A DNA stretch of 64,000 bases, taken from Trema orientale (taxonomy: Eukaryota > Streptophyta > Magnoliopsida > Rosales > Cannabaceae). The notes under the pieces are model-generated. The model was not told where the DNA came from and did no database searches. It was given only the letters and a program-made list of their open reading frames with translations. The DNA lies in contig JXTC01000665.1 in assembly GCA_002914845.1 (NCBI GenBank), positions 11,101 to 75,100 on the forward strand, written 5' to 3'. Positions within the stretch are counted from its first letter, which is position 1. Every line of letters starts with the position of its first letter. Positions 31,301-41,820 of the stretch are shown here, in pieces. The translations under genes and the position numbers were made by a program.

Positions 31301-31621
31301 TTTTTATAGTTTTTTCGAATGTATAACACACGTGTTAACATAATGAGATGGATTTAACTATTAAGCATATTCTTTTGATATTATTACATCATTAACTTCT
31401 TTTAATATTCTTTGCTTTATTTTATCAATCTAAAGTTCAGTTACCGTATTTTTTTAATTATTCATATTTATCTGTAATCATATTTTAGTGTATTGCTTTT
31501 ATACTTATGTTAAAATAATTCTTCAATTCTTCTAATTTATTGTCTACAATCATACATATATATATCTAATCTTTTCTATTATTTTTTACTATAATATTTT
31601 AGCGATATTTTATTCTATACG
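28336..31621. other. Helitron 5' noncoding region
   Basis: About 3.3 kb of AT-rich DNA between the presumed Helitron start and the Rep-helicase. No domain could be recognised in any frame. A single N sits at 29212. Long noncoding leaders are usual in plant Helitrons, but other insertions could be hidden here. Confidence 0.45.
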
Positions 31622-31668
31622 TTTATGTTTGTATATTTTCTGGAGCTATTAGTATAGTATAAAAATCA
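31622..31668 (-). repeat. Helitron 5'-end-like sequence, inverted second copy
   Basis: The reverse complement of 28289-28335 with one difference in 47. It lies just before the Rep-helicase N terminus. It may mark the 5' end of a second Helitron pointing left, or a local inverted duplication. Confidence 0.85.
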
Positions 31669-31695
31669 AATATAGTTGTGATTTGTAGTAGCATT

Positions 31696-34099
31696 ATGAA
31701 AGAAACAAAAACTACTCCAAGCAAAAGAAGTTGGTATGCAACTTTATCTGAAGAAATGAAAGAACAAATAAAAAAAAAAAGAGAGACACAAATATGCAAA
31801 AAAGAAACTCTACACAACCCGTAGGTATGAAACAACTTTCTTTAATGTCAAACTAAAAAATATATTATTGCCAACAATAATGATTTTATGTTCAATGAAA
31901 TCATTTCAGTTGAAGGCAACAATGATTGTATCGGTTCCTTCAACACTTTTGAAATTGGTGAGGAACTTGCTAATTTTGTCTTAGAATATAATAGATGACT
32001 ATAAGTTGGCATAAAAGTTTAATATTTTCGTTGTAGGATCCACGTCAACACAAGCGAATATTTCTACTAATCCTTCTGAAAATCCTCAACATATTTCAAG
32101 TGACAAAAACAATAGTTTCCATACTAGAGAATATTGCTTATGAGGCAAATGTTTTGCCTTCTGAATGATCATGTATACATTGTCATGTAAAAAAATTCTA
32201 TCGTGAACCAAAATGTTTCTATTGTAACAATGGAGACATTTCATTAGTATCAAATGCTGCTCCACTAGAACTCTATGATCTTTTTACTTCTAATTCTGTT
32301 GAGTCGACAGAATTTCGGAAGTATATTCGAACATATAATAACACTTTTGTATTCACATCTTTTGGTGTAAAGTATGATAAAAATTTATGTAGGAGAAATA
32401 AAGGTATATACACCTTTCGAGTTTAAGGACAAATATATCACTTTATAAATGAGTTGTTGCCATCAAACAATCAACCTTCATAATTGCAACTTTATTTTTA
32501 TGACACAGAACATGAGTTAGAACATCGAATGTATAACTCATCGAAGATGAATTTACTGTTACTAACGAAAATAGTCAATATATTGAAAATCAACTCTTAT
32601 TGTCATTTTTTTAGAAATTTCAGCGAATTATCGAATCTAGACAATTGTAAAATTGTCATTAGATCGAATGTTGGAATGGATCAACAGGTTTACAATTCTC
32701 CTGCAGTTTCTCAAGTTGCAGGAATGTGGATTGATGATAATTCTTCTGTAGAACGTAAAGGTCGTGATATTGTTGTACAAAGTCATTTAGGATACTCTCA
32801 CAAAGTTGAATATTATTTTAGTTGTTATGATCCTTTATAATATCCTCTATTGTTTCCATGTGGAGAAAGAGGTTGGCATCGTGGAATACAGAAAGTTAAC
32901 AAAAAATAATCGTAGACGACAAAATTTTGATGAAAACTCAATTATCATAGATCAAATAGAATCTCCTACAGAACTTTTGAAAAAAGAAATAAATGGTAAT
33001 TAAAACTTTGATTTGAAATGTATTTTAGATAATATTTTTCTGCTTAGAAATAATATTTAGTTTTGGAAATTTTCAGTGTCTACAAAGAGGAGTAAAAGAA
33101 ATGAAGTTTCTTGTCGAGAGTATTATTGCTATAAGTTAAAAGAAATGAAGTTTCTTGTCGAGAGTATTATGTTACAAATTAAACCAATAGAAAAATCAAT
33201 TTTACTGCAAGCTGGAAGACTTTTACAACAATATATTGTTGATATATATGTCAAGCTCGAAACATCCAGATTAGACTACTTTCGAAACAATCAGAAAAAC
33301 ATTCGAGCTGAATTATATCAAGGGATTATTGATAGTGTTGAGAGTGGTGAGAATCGAGGATCTCAAGTTGGACGTAGGATTATTTTACCTTCATCTTTCA
33401 TTGGAGGACCACGAGATATGAGAAAAAGATAAATGGATGCAATGACATTAGTTCAATGATTTGGAAAACCAGACATATTTCTTACTATAACATGCAATCC
33501 AAATTGGTCTGAAATCAAACAAGAACTAGAACCAAGAGATGAAGTACAAAACAGACCTGACTTAGTTGTACGCATTTTTAGAGCAAAACTAGAAGAGTTA
33601 AAAACTAAATTGTTTAAAAGGAAAATATTTGGACCAGTTGCTGCCTATGTATATGTTATTGAATTTAAAAAAAGAGGACTTCCACATGCTCACTTTTTAA
33701 TAGTTTTGAAACCAAATGCAAAAATATATACACCTGAAAGCTTTGATAAAATTGTGTCGGCTGAAATTCCTAACAAAGATAACAATTGTCATTTATATAC
33801 AATAGTTCTTAGACACATGATTCATGGCCCTTGTAGTGATTTAAATCCAATCAATGCTTGTATGACGAAAAAAAGAAAATGTAAAAGCCATTATCCAAAG
33901 TCATTTTGTTGTATGACAACACAAGGAAAAAACTTATATCCTAAATATAGACGCCGTGATGATGGTAAAAAAATTAGAGTAAGAAGAGCTACTTTAGATA
34001 ATCTTTGGGTTGTTCCATATAATGCTTATTTACTTGTAGAATTTGATTGTCACATGAATATCGAAATATGCTCTACTATAAAAGCTGTTAAATATTTGT

Positions 34100-34145
<46 letters not shown>

Positions 34146-36446
34146 GGCATGATCGTGTTGCTTTCAATGTTATAATGAACACAAATAATGAAAATTTAAT
34201 CAATGAAATTGATAACTTCCAATCTGCAAGATGGATTTCCTCTTCTGAAGTTATATGGAGAATATATGGTTTCATATTAAGTGAGATTTTTCCAGCTGTT
34301 TATTCTTTACAATTGCATCTGGAAAACAAACAAATTGTCACTTTTAATGAGTCAGAAGAACTTTCACACATAGTTGAGTTTGATTTGTTTTCAAGATCTA
34401 TGTTAACAGAAGTTTTTAATATGAATAGTTGTAATGAAAAAGCACGTACATTGTTCTACAAAGAATTTCCTGAACATTTTGTTTGGAATCAACAGTATAA
34501 ATTATGGACTACAAGAAAAAAAAGGCAACGTAATTGGTAGAATTATATCTGCATATCCAACTAAAGGTGAACGCTATTACTTAAGATTATTGCTAAATCA
34601 TATCAAGGGGCCAACATCTTTTGATGACCTTAGGAGTTTTAATGGAATTCAAGTTGAATCATTTCGTGAGTCAGCCTTATTACATGGCTTGTTAGAGTCA
34701 GAGAATACTATAGAACAATGTTTAGAAGAAGCCAGTTTCTATCAAATGCCTTACACTTTGCGGCGATTGTTTGCTACTATTTTAGTTTATTGTAAGCCTT
34801 CGAATCCTAGAAAATTATGGGAAAATTTTGAAATAGCTATGTCTGAGGATTATAATTCTATACATTTACATTTGGTTCATGTGAAATCAAAAGTTTTAGA
34901 ACATATTCGTTTAGTCCTTGAATCGATGGGAAGTGATATTAATGATTATCATTTGGTTGATCATCAAGTTTTATTGAACGAACAAGAAAGAGGAACAGAA
35001 GAAATTAATGAAGAACTAGAAATAGCTGTATCTGAAACAGATTTATCGTCAGAAGCATTTTTGAATTCTGAACAGAAACAAGCATATGAAACGATACTGG
35101 AAAAAGTCTTTGAACACGAATGTGGAACATTTTTTATTGATGGACCAGGAGGAACTGGAAAAACGTTCTTATACAAAGCTATTCTTGCGACGGTTAGATC
35201 AAGAGGACTGATTACTCTTGCTACTGCATCTTCGGGAGTAGCTGCATCTTTATTACCTGGTGGTCGCACTGCACATTCAAAATTCAAAATTCCTCTTAAT
35301 GTTGAAAAAGATATTACTTGTGCAGTTAGTAAACAGTCAGGGTTGGCAAAATTATTTCAACATACAAGATTAATAATTTGGGACGAAGCTCCAATGTCTC
35401 AACGTCGAGCAATAGAAGCTTTAGATCAAATGCTTAAAGATATTAATAAGAGTACTCTACCATTTGGTGGTATAGTTGTTGTACTTGGCGGTGACTTTTG
35501 TCAAGTCTTACCGGTTGTTCAAAAAGCTAAGAAAGAAGAAACTATTGATGCATGTTTAGTGAAATCTTATTTATGGCTGCTATTTAAAAAAATTCACTTG
35601 AAAGAAAACATGCGAGCAAGATTAGATCCTCAATTTTGTGAATTTCTTCTTCGTGTCGGCAATGGTGACGAACCAACAATTGCTACTGAAAAGATCAAAA
35701 TCCCTTTTTCAATGATCATCCCATATGAAGAAAATAATATATCACTGAAAAAATTAATAAATGCTATCTTTCCAGATTTAAACCAATACATAGAAAATAT
35801 AGATATGTTGACCCATCGAGCAATACTAACACCTAAAAATGAATATGCTGATGAGATTAACAATTTACTCATAGAACAATTTCCAGGTGACGTTGTCATA
35901 TATTATAGCTTTGATGAAAACATAGATCCTAATGAAAAAACTTTTCAAGAAGATTTTTTACATACGTTTACACCAAGTGGATATCCTCCTCATAAGCTAA
36001 TGTTAAAACCAAATTGTCCAATTACCTTACTTCGAAATATTAATCCTCCTGAAGGACTTTGTAATGGTACACAATTGCTTTGTCGTCGATTCAGTTCAAA
36101 TTTAATTGACGCAGAAATAGTTAGTGATCATTATCGTGGAAAGAGAGTTTTTTTACCAAGAATCCCATTCATACCTATAGAGAATGAACATAATTCAATG
36201 CCGTTTAAGAGAACTCAATTTCCTTTTTGTTTGAGTTTTGCTATGACGATAAACAAAGCGCAAGGTCAAAGTCTAAATTATGTTGGATTATGTTTACCTG
36301 AACCTATCTTCTCTCATGGTCAATTATACGTTGCTTTATCTAGAGCTAGAACTGCCCAATCTATCAAAATACTTATACGACCAAGTTTACAGGATGTTCA
36401 TGATTTTCAGCACACCAAAAAAATTATCATGAATTGTTACAGTTGA
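31696..36446 (+). pseudogene. Helitron Rep-helicase (RepHel), broken
   Basis: The order matches plant RepHel. An N-terminal stretch reads KRSWYATLSEEMKEQ (31696 on). A Cys motif and YTFRV box near 32160-32430 precede QLYFYDTEHELEHRMYNSS (32484 on). The Helitron_like_N/Rep domain (about 33430-34160) has the HUH motif GLPHAHFLIVL, His codons at 33685-33687 and 33691-33693, and the Tyr motif KYLYKY just before a TA repeat at 34104. The PIF1-type helicase (34434-36446) has Walker A GPGGTGKT at residues 237-244 of that frame, Walker B LIIWDEAP and the late motif LYVALSRA. HUH-Tyr nicks single-stranded DNA and the helicase unwinds it. The sequence is interrupted by several stops, a frame change near the A tract at about 34513-34523, and the TA expansion. 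Confidence 0.92.
34104..34142. repeat. (AT)n microsatellite inside the Rep tyrosine motif
   Basis: About 19 AT units sit between codons for KYLYKY and those for KGHDRVAFNV. Intact plant Helitrons read through this site as KYLxKYxxKG without a gap. The repeat has therefore grown within the catalytic Tyr motif. Confidence 0.9.
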
Positions 36447-36524
36447 ATAGTTGAACAACTCATAGTAATAAGAAAAATTCATAATAAAACATTCATCAAA
36501 CATTGTTTGCTTGTTAGCTCAAAG

Positions 36525-36954
36525 NNNNNNNNNNNNNNNNNNNNNNNNNNNNNNNNNNNNNNNNNNNNNNNNNNNNNNNNNNNNNNNNNNNNNNNNNNNN
36601 NNNNNNNNNNNNNNNNNNNNNNNNNNNNNNNNNNNNNNNNNNNNNNNNNNNNNNNNNNNNNNNNNNNNNNNNNNNNNNNNNNNNNNNNNNNNNNNNNNNN
36701 NNNNNNNNNNNNNNNNNNNNNNNNNNNNNNNNNNNNNNNNNNNNNNNNNNNNNNNNNNNNNNNNNNNNNNNNNNNNNNNNNNNNNNNNNNNNNNNNNNNN
36801 NNNNNNNNNNNNNNNNNNNNNNNNNNNNNNNNNNNNNNNNNNNNNNNNNNNNNNNNNNNNNNNNNNNNNNNNNNNNNNNNNNNNNNNNNNNNNNNNNNNN
36901 NNNNNNNNNNNNNNNNNNNNNNNNNNNNNNNNNNNNNNNNNNNNNNNNNNNNNN
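36525..36954. other. Assembly gap (430 N)
   Basis: A run of N between the helicase stop codon and the first visible RPA1-like exon. The missing 5' exon of the RPA1-like gene is likely here. Confidence 0.99.
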
Positions 36955-37413
36955 AATGCTACAACACATACTAATAACTAAAATGACTTTTATATTGTCA
37001 TGCATTCAATTTGAAATGTTTAATATGTGATTTTAAAGTGTATTAAAGCTATAACTTTTTATTGTTACTCCCATTACGATACAAAATTTGTATCTATTGT
37101 TTTTTCTTTTTCAATTATTTTATTTTTTTTGAACTACAGAATACTTATGATATTTTATCTTTTTTTGTAGTAATTTTTTTTAAAAATATATAACTAAACT
37201 TCCTTTTTTTTTAAAAAAAATAATGAACTGACTATAAATTATACTTTTTTGTTTTGCTATTAATTCAATCTTATTTATGCATACATTTTTAATAAGTATA
37301 TTCTTTTTTCCTATGTCTAATTATCATATATTTAACTAGAAATTAAATTTTAATACTATATCCCATAATTAAAAATAACTAAAACTTCTTTCTTTCTTAT
37401 TTAATGTCTATAG

Positions 37414-39980
37414 GGAACGAGAGTACATGCCATGATCTTTGACGACAATATAGAGCGCTTTGAAAGAACTTTAGGAATGTTTCGAATTTACAATATTTTG
37501 AATGCAATTGTGAATCGTATTTTACCTGCACATCGAGTTTTCGACAATGAATATCAATGGATCATTAATTTTGAGACAAAAGTTAACGAAGTCGCTGAAG
37601 AAGAGGCACTAAAACAAGCACAAGATGCACCTGAATTTAATTTTGTTCCTTTTAGTACTTTAGATCAGTACAAGCGTCGCACAGCTGAAGTCGGTAAGAT
37701 ATTAATATTCAAAAAATTATTTTAAACTATGCATCTATATATTTAAATACACTTTATTTTTAACACTAATGATATGCTCTGATAGATATTCTAGCACTTG
37801 CAATTGATATTCAACCATCAAGATGTGTACAGACATCATCTGGTCCAAATTGTATCCGAAAAATCACTTTGATAAATGAACAGTAAGTAATATTTTCTTT
37901 TTTTTTTTTTATATGTGTGTATAAATATATTATCCAGTTTAAACTATAAAGAAATCTAAATTGAAAATTCGTAGCTAAAGCTTTTATATTGATATATTTG
38001 TGTTGATTTTTATTTTTTAATACGAGCTATATTTATATTTCTCTTTTGATACCTACTTGTAGAAAGATACAGATGCTCTTGACTGTGTGGGATAAACTGT
38101 TCGAAAATGAATGCAATATGATCACAAACAAAATTGCAAATAAACCTGTACTAGTAGCGAAGTGTCTAAGAGTTGTTTCGTATCACAGTAAGTAACGAAT
38201 ACAAGCCATTTATTTTTTAAAATAAAGCATTTCTAATTGAAAATAGTTCTTCAGAAAGATAATTTAGTGTTTAAATTTGAATTGTATATTATATTTCTTT
38301 GAATATGATATACATAGTTCAATTAACAAGATTATAAATAAGGAATGAAATATTACCTAGAGTCCTGTGTCACTTTCATACTAAAATAAGTGGTCGTACT
38401 AATATTTATTTTAGTTACTTTAACTGTTACTATGTTATTATACTAATCAAACTTTTTCTATGTCAGTTTATTTAACTTCACTTCACACACTATCATTTTG
38501 GATTTTTATTTTTGAGATTTTCCCTCTTTCACTACCAAGCACTATAATTAAGTATGTTCTCATACATTGATACGTTAATTGACAGTGATCTATAAATTAA
38601 AATAACACTAATCCATTTTACTTTTTATCAAACTTGTTATTAAGGAATACATGTTACTAATTTTCTTCACAATGAACAAGATAAGTAATAAATACATGGT
38701 CTATTCTGAGCACATCAGACTTACTATTTATAATTTTAGTGCTTGCAGAAATTATATAATTACTTAATATACCTTACATTTTTGTAGATACATCACTGAG
38801 CACAAAAGCTTCAAGTCGTCTGTTGGTTGATCCTGATCTGCCTGAAACAATTGGACTATATACATGGTGGTACTCGTGTTTTTAAGTTAGTAACTAAGTA
38901 TTTTCAATAAAAAGTCATATAATTTTAAATAAAAAATCATTTCCCTTACTTACAGACGTGATGAAAATGAAAAGTATCTCTAAATATGCATTGCTGATAA
39001 TGCTAATCATCCGTCTTCATCGAAAGTCATACTGCCTACAGAGGAAAGCATAACAATAATTAGTGCAGTAAAAGAGTTTGCTGGGAAGGTAAACAATGAA
39101 TCTTTTTTTTAATAATTTTTTGATTCTTTACATAGCTCTTAAAACATATTACTAAAAACTATTAATTTGATTACAAACTGAGAAATTCTGGATAAGAGCA
39201 AACATTTCAATAGAAAACTTGAACCATAATTTCTGGTATATGGCTTGTGAAAAGTGCTATAAAACCACAGAGGCAGATTTCAACGAGTTATTCAAATGTG
39301 ATTGGTGCAATAAAGATAATGTTAAAGCAATAGCAAGGTATTCACACTACTTATTTCTTAGCTTACTAAATTTTAGAATAAAACAGTTTTTTTATTTTTA
39401 TACTATGTTATAGGTGTTTTATTCAAGTTCAAAGCAAAGATAGTTCAGGAGCACTACCAGCTACAATATTTAGAAGTAATGCTGAAACTTTTCTTCACTG
39501 CAAAGTAATAGATTTGGTGAAGCACACGACGCAGGTATGGAATATTTTTGTATAGACTTTATATTCGTAAACATAACTGATTTTATCATGTGATATTTTA
39601 ACTGGTTTTATTTTTTGAATATTAGGATGGCATACGTAACTTGGAACACATTGCTGACGTGTCCAGTTGCAAAGAATATACTGCTCAAATAAAGATATAC
39701 AAACATGAGTACAGTCACCAAACAAAGCATAAGTATATCGTTACACACTTAATTGACATATCTGATGGTAACAAATAAAATTTACACATGTTCAAGTTTT
39801 AATAATGTATATAATGTATATAAAACTACTCCACTTTTGGTTGTAAATATAATGTGGAGCTAGATAGTTATCTACTTGTAAAATAGCTTTTCTTGTAAAT
39901 ACCTTTTCTCCTCACTAGGCGCTATCAGTGCTGCTCATGTAAAAAAAGAAACCAAAGAAAGCAATGCTGATATACTATAA
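37414..39980 (+). pseudogene. Helitron-borne RPA1-like ssDNA-binding protein gene, 5' end in gap
   Basis: Replication protein A large-subunit-like proteins bind single-stranded DNA; plant Helitrons often carry one, presumably to assist rolling-circle transposition. Visible exons are 37414-37693, 37786-37882, 38063-38187, 38788 to about 38866, 38956-39088, 39183-39337, 39414-39534, 39626-39767 and 39919-39980, nearly all with GT-AG borders and matching phase. The first reads GTRVHAMIFDDNIERF, an N-terminal OB-fold pattern. The sixth has the C4 zinc ribbon (YMACEKC … FKCDWC). The gene ends SNADIL-stop. The fourth-to-fifth exon join gives no open frame as I read it, and a TAA lies at 38981-38983, so I call it broken. 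The true first exon may lie in the assembly gap. Confidence 0.85.
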
Positions 39981-40980
39981 TTTTGGTTGTAGTATATAGA
40001 CAAGTTAATGTATCTTTTTAGCTTTCTCAATGTACTAATGTGCAACACTAACGTTTCCATAAAACTAAATATTTTTGATTTCGTAACTCACATTGTGTCT
40101 AAGTAAAGTATACATCAAACCATCATCTACAATGAGAAATGGATGAGAAGTGGATGAAGCTAATTAACAGGTAAAAAATTCTTACTTTATCATATTTCAT
40201 TAATTTTTTTCCTTGACTTCTTTTACAAATCTCAATCTCTAAGAATTGTATCTACTTATATTTCTATTTTCTTTTCCTGGTAAGCCAATTTTCCATTTTG
40301 ATCTTTGAATTTTGAAATATTATTCCTATTACTCTTAATCTATTTTTTAAAAAGATTTTTAGAGTTTTTCTATGCGTCAAATGATGAGTACATGAGCTAT
40401 GATATAAATAATTGAATTTTGAGATGGCTTGTTAGTTGCAATAATTGGTGAACATCTGTATTTTTATGATTTAATATTTAGTTTTGAATGTCGGCAATAG
40501 TAATTGATATGACTAAAATTATGTACATTCTGATCATTTTTAAAAAATTCTTAATATGTTATATGCTCTACCAATTGTTCTAAGATTTATATGATTCCAT
40601 ACCCATTAAATGTCCTCATTATTCAAGTACAAAAAAGTTAAGCCTTTGAGTATTAACTTACTTAAAATGCTGGAATGTAATAGTATCCAAATTAATTAAT
40701 CATCCATACTTAAGTACGTCAATAAGTAACATAGTAAAAAAGATTTAGAAAAAGGTTTTAGCTGCAAATGCAATATGGAATTTATTAGTTTTATGCTATT
40801 AGAATTTTATACTTAAGTACGTCAAGTAATACCTTTATGGGCAATAGTCTAACAAGTAATATCATTATGGGCGGTAGGCTCAGGCCTGATTGGTCAAGTA
40901 ATAACAAGTAACTATCTGTAATTTTTTTTTTGAAAAGTAACTATTTACGATTTGATTGCTATAATTAGTGGGGAAATGAG

Positions 40981-41017
40981 TACGGCATGTGCATTGCACG
41001 TGCAATCTTTCTACTAG
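40981..41017 (+). other. Helitron 3' terminus: hairpin plus CTAG
   Basis: GCATGTGCA and TGCACGTGC form a stem with a GT-type mismatch and are followed by AATCTTTCTA and CTAG. The next base is T, as expected at the A|T insertion site. This is the hallmark 3' end of plant Helitrons. Confidence 0.88.
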
Positions 41018-41035
41018 TATATATATATATATATT

Positions 41036-41276
41036 TCTCAATCTAATAGGTATCTTTTACAAATTTCTATGTATTATTTTTTAGCTGTTATATCATATCT
41101 AACGACTACCATAATTTGAATAATTAGAAAAAAAAAGTAAATTAAAATAAAATCTTATTATTTAATTTTTTTTCCTCTTCATCTTTTATCGTTAAAAGAC
41201 ATATATGATTAATTTTAATTAGTTAAAATAATATATATGGATAAGTTAAAAAAAATACCTATTGAATTGGTGCTCA
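41036..41276. repeat. Small inverted-repeat element beside the Helitron end
   Basis: TCTCAATCTAATAGGTAT near 41036 and ATACCTATTGAATTGGTGC near 41258 form an imperfect inverted pair. The interior is AT-rich and noncoding. Probably a degraded MITE; no target duplication could be fixed because of the TA repeats alongside. Confidence 0.35.
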
Positions 41277-41430
41277 TATATATGTGTGTATATATATATA
41301 CACACGTGTATGAATATGTATATCATATTATAGGTGACCTATTGATATAGTAGGCAATACAGAAGTAAGCCACTAGTGACCATTGAGAGCCCTAAGCATA
41401 TTTCTTGACCTTGGACTAGAGTAACATTAA

Positions 41431-41817
41431 GGTCATGTTTGATTGGGTGGAATGGATTTGAGAATGGAATGCTTATTCTATTGTAAAGTCTATTCCATTG
41501 TTTGCTTTGGATTTTAAAAAAGGAATCATTATTCTTTTAGAATCACTATTCTATCAAATGATGGAATTATAATTCCTACCTAAAAACTAATGAATAAGGA
41601 TTTCAATATTTAGTTACATCATTTAAAATTCAGTTTTCTATTTTTGCCTTAAATGGACACCTAAAAGTAAGGATATTCTTGTAAATGCTATATTTATTCC
41701 ATTCTATTACAATGATTCAATCAAACAATAGAATATTATTTCTATTTCTATTCTAATTCTACTTTATTTCGATTCTTATTATCATTCTCATTCCATTCCA
41801 CTCAACTAAATGTGACC
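41431..41817. mobile_element. Tourist/Harbinger-type MITE, TSD TAA
   Basis: TAA (41428-41430 and 41818-41820) flanks a 387-bp block starting GGTCATGTTTGATTGGGTGG and ending CCACTCAACTAAATGTGACC. The ends are inverted repeats of over 25 bp, and the interior is rich in GGAAT/ATTCC phrases. The TWA target duplication, a GG-starting terminus and the ATGTTTG core fit the PIF/Harbinger (Tourist) group. No transposase. Confidence 0.85.
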
Positions 41818-41820
41818 TAA

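Larger units (their letters stand above)
28293..41017 (+). mobile_element. Large Helitron with Rep-helicase pseudogene and RPA1-like gene
   Basis: A rolling-circle DNA transposon of about 12.7 kb. The 3' end is clear: a hairpin (GCATGTGCA TT GCACGTGC, about 40985-41003), a short AT-rich spacer and CTAG at 41014-41017, followed by the expected T. The 5' end is less certain: TTTTTATACTATACTAATAG at about 28293 resembles plant Helitron starts (normally TC…TATACTATA…). Inside are a broken Rep-helicase (31696-36446) and a multi-exon RPA1-like gene (37414-39980), the standard gene pair of autonomous plant Helitrons. Frame breaks and a 430-base gap mean it is no longer autonomous as assembled. Confidence 0.78.

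Noticed and set aside
32484-33432. Separate small genes suggested by several open frames
   Set aside because: Their translations are consecutive parts of the Helitron Rep-helicase N-terminal region, so they are pieces of one pseudogene.
34030-34275. Minus-strand 81-codon frame with Tyr-Ile repeats
   Set aside because: It is the translation of the AT microsatellite and the antisense of Rep.
36507-37005. Open frames across the 430-base run of N
   Set aside because: They are products of the unknown bases and carry no information.
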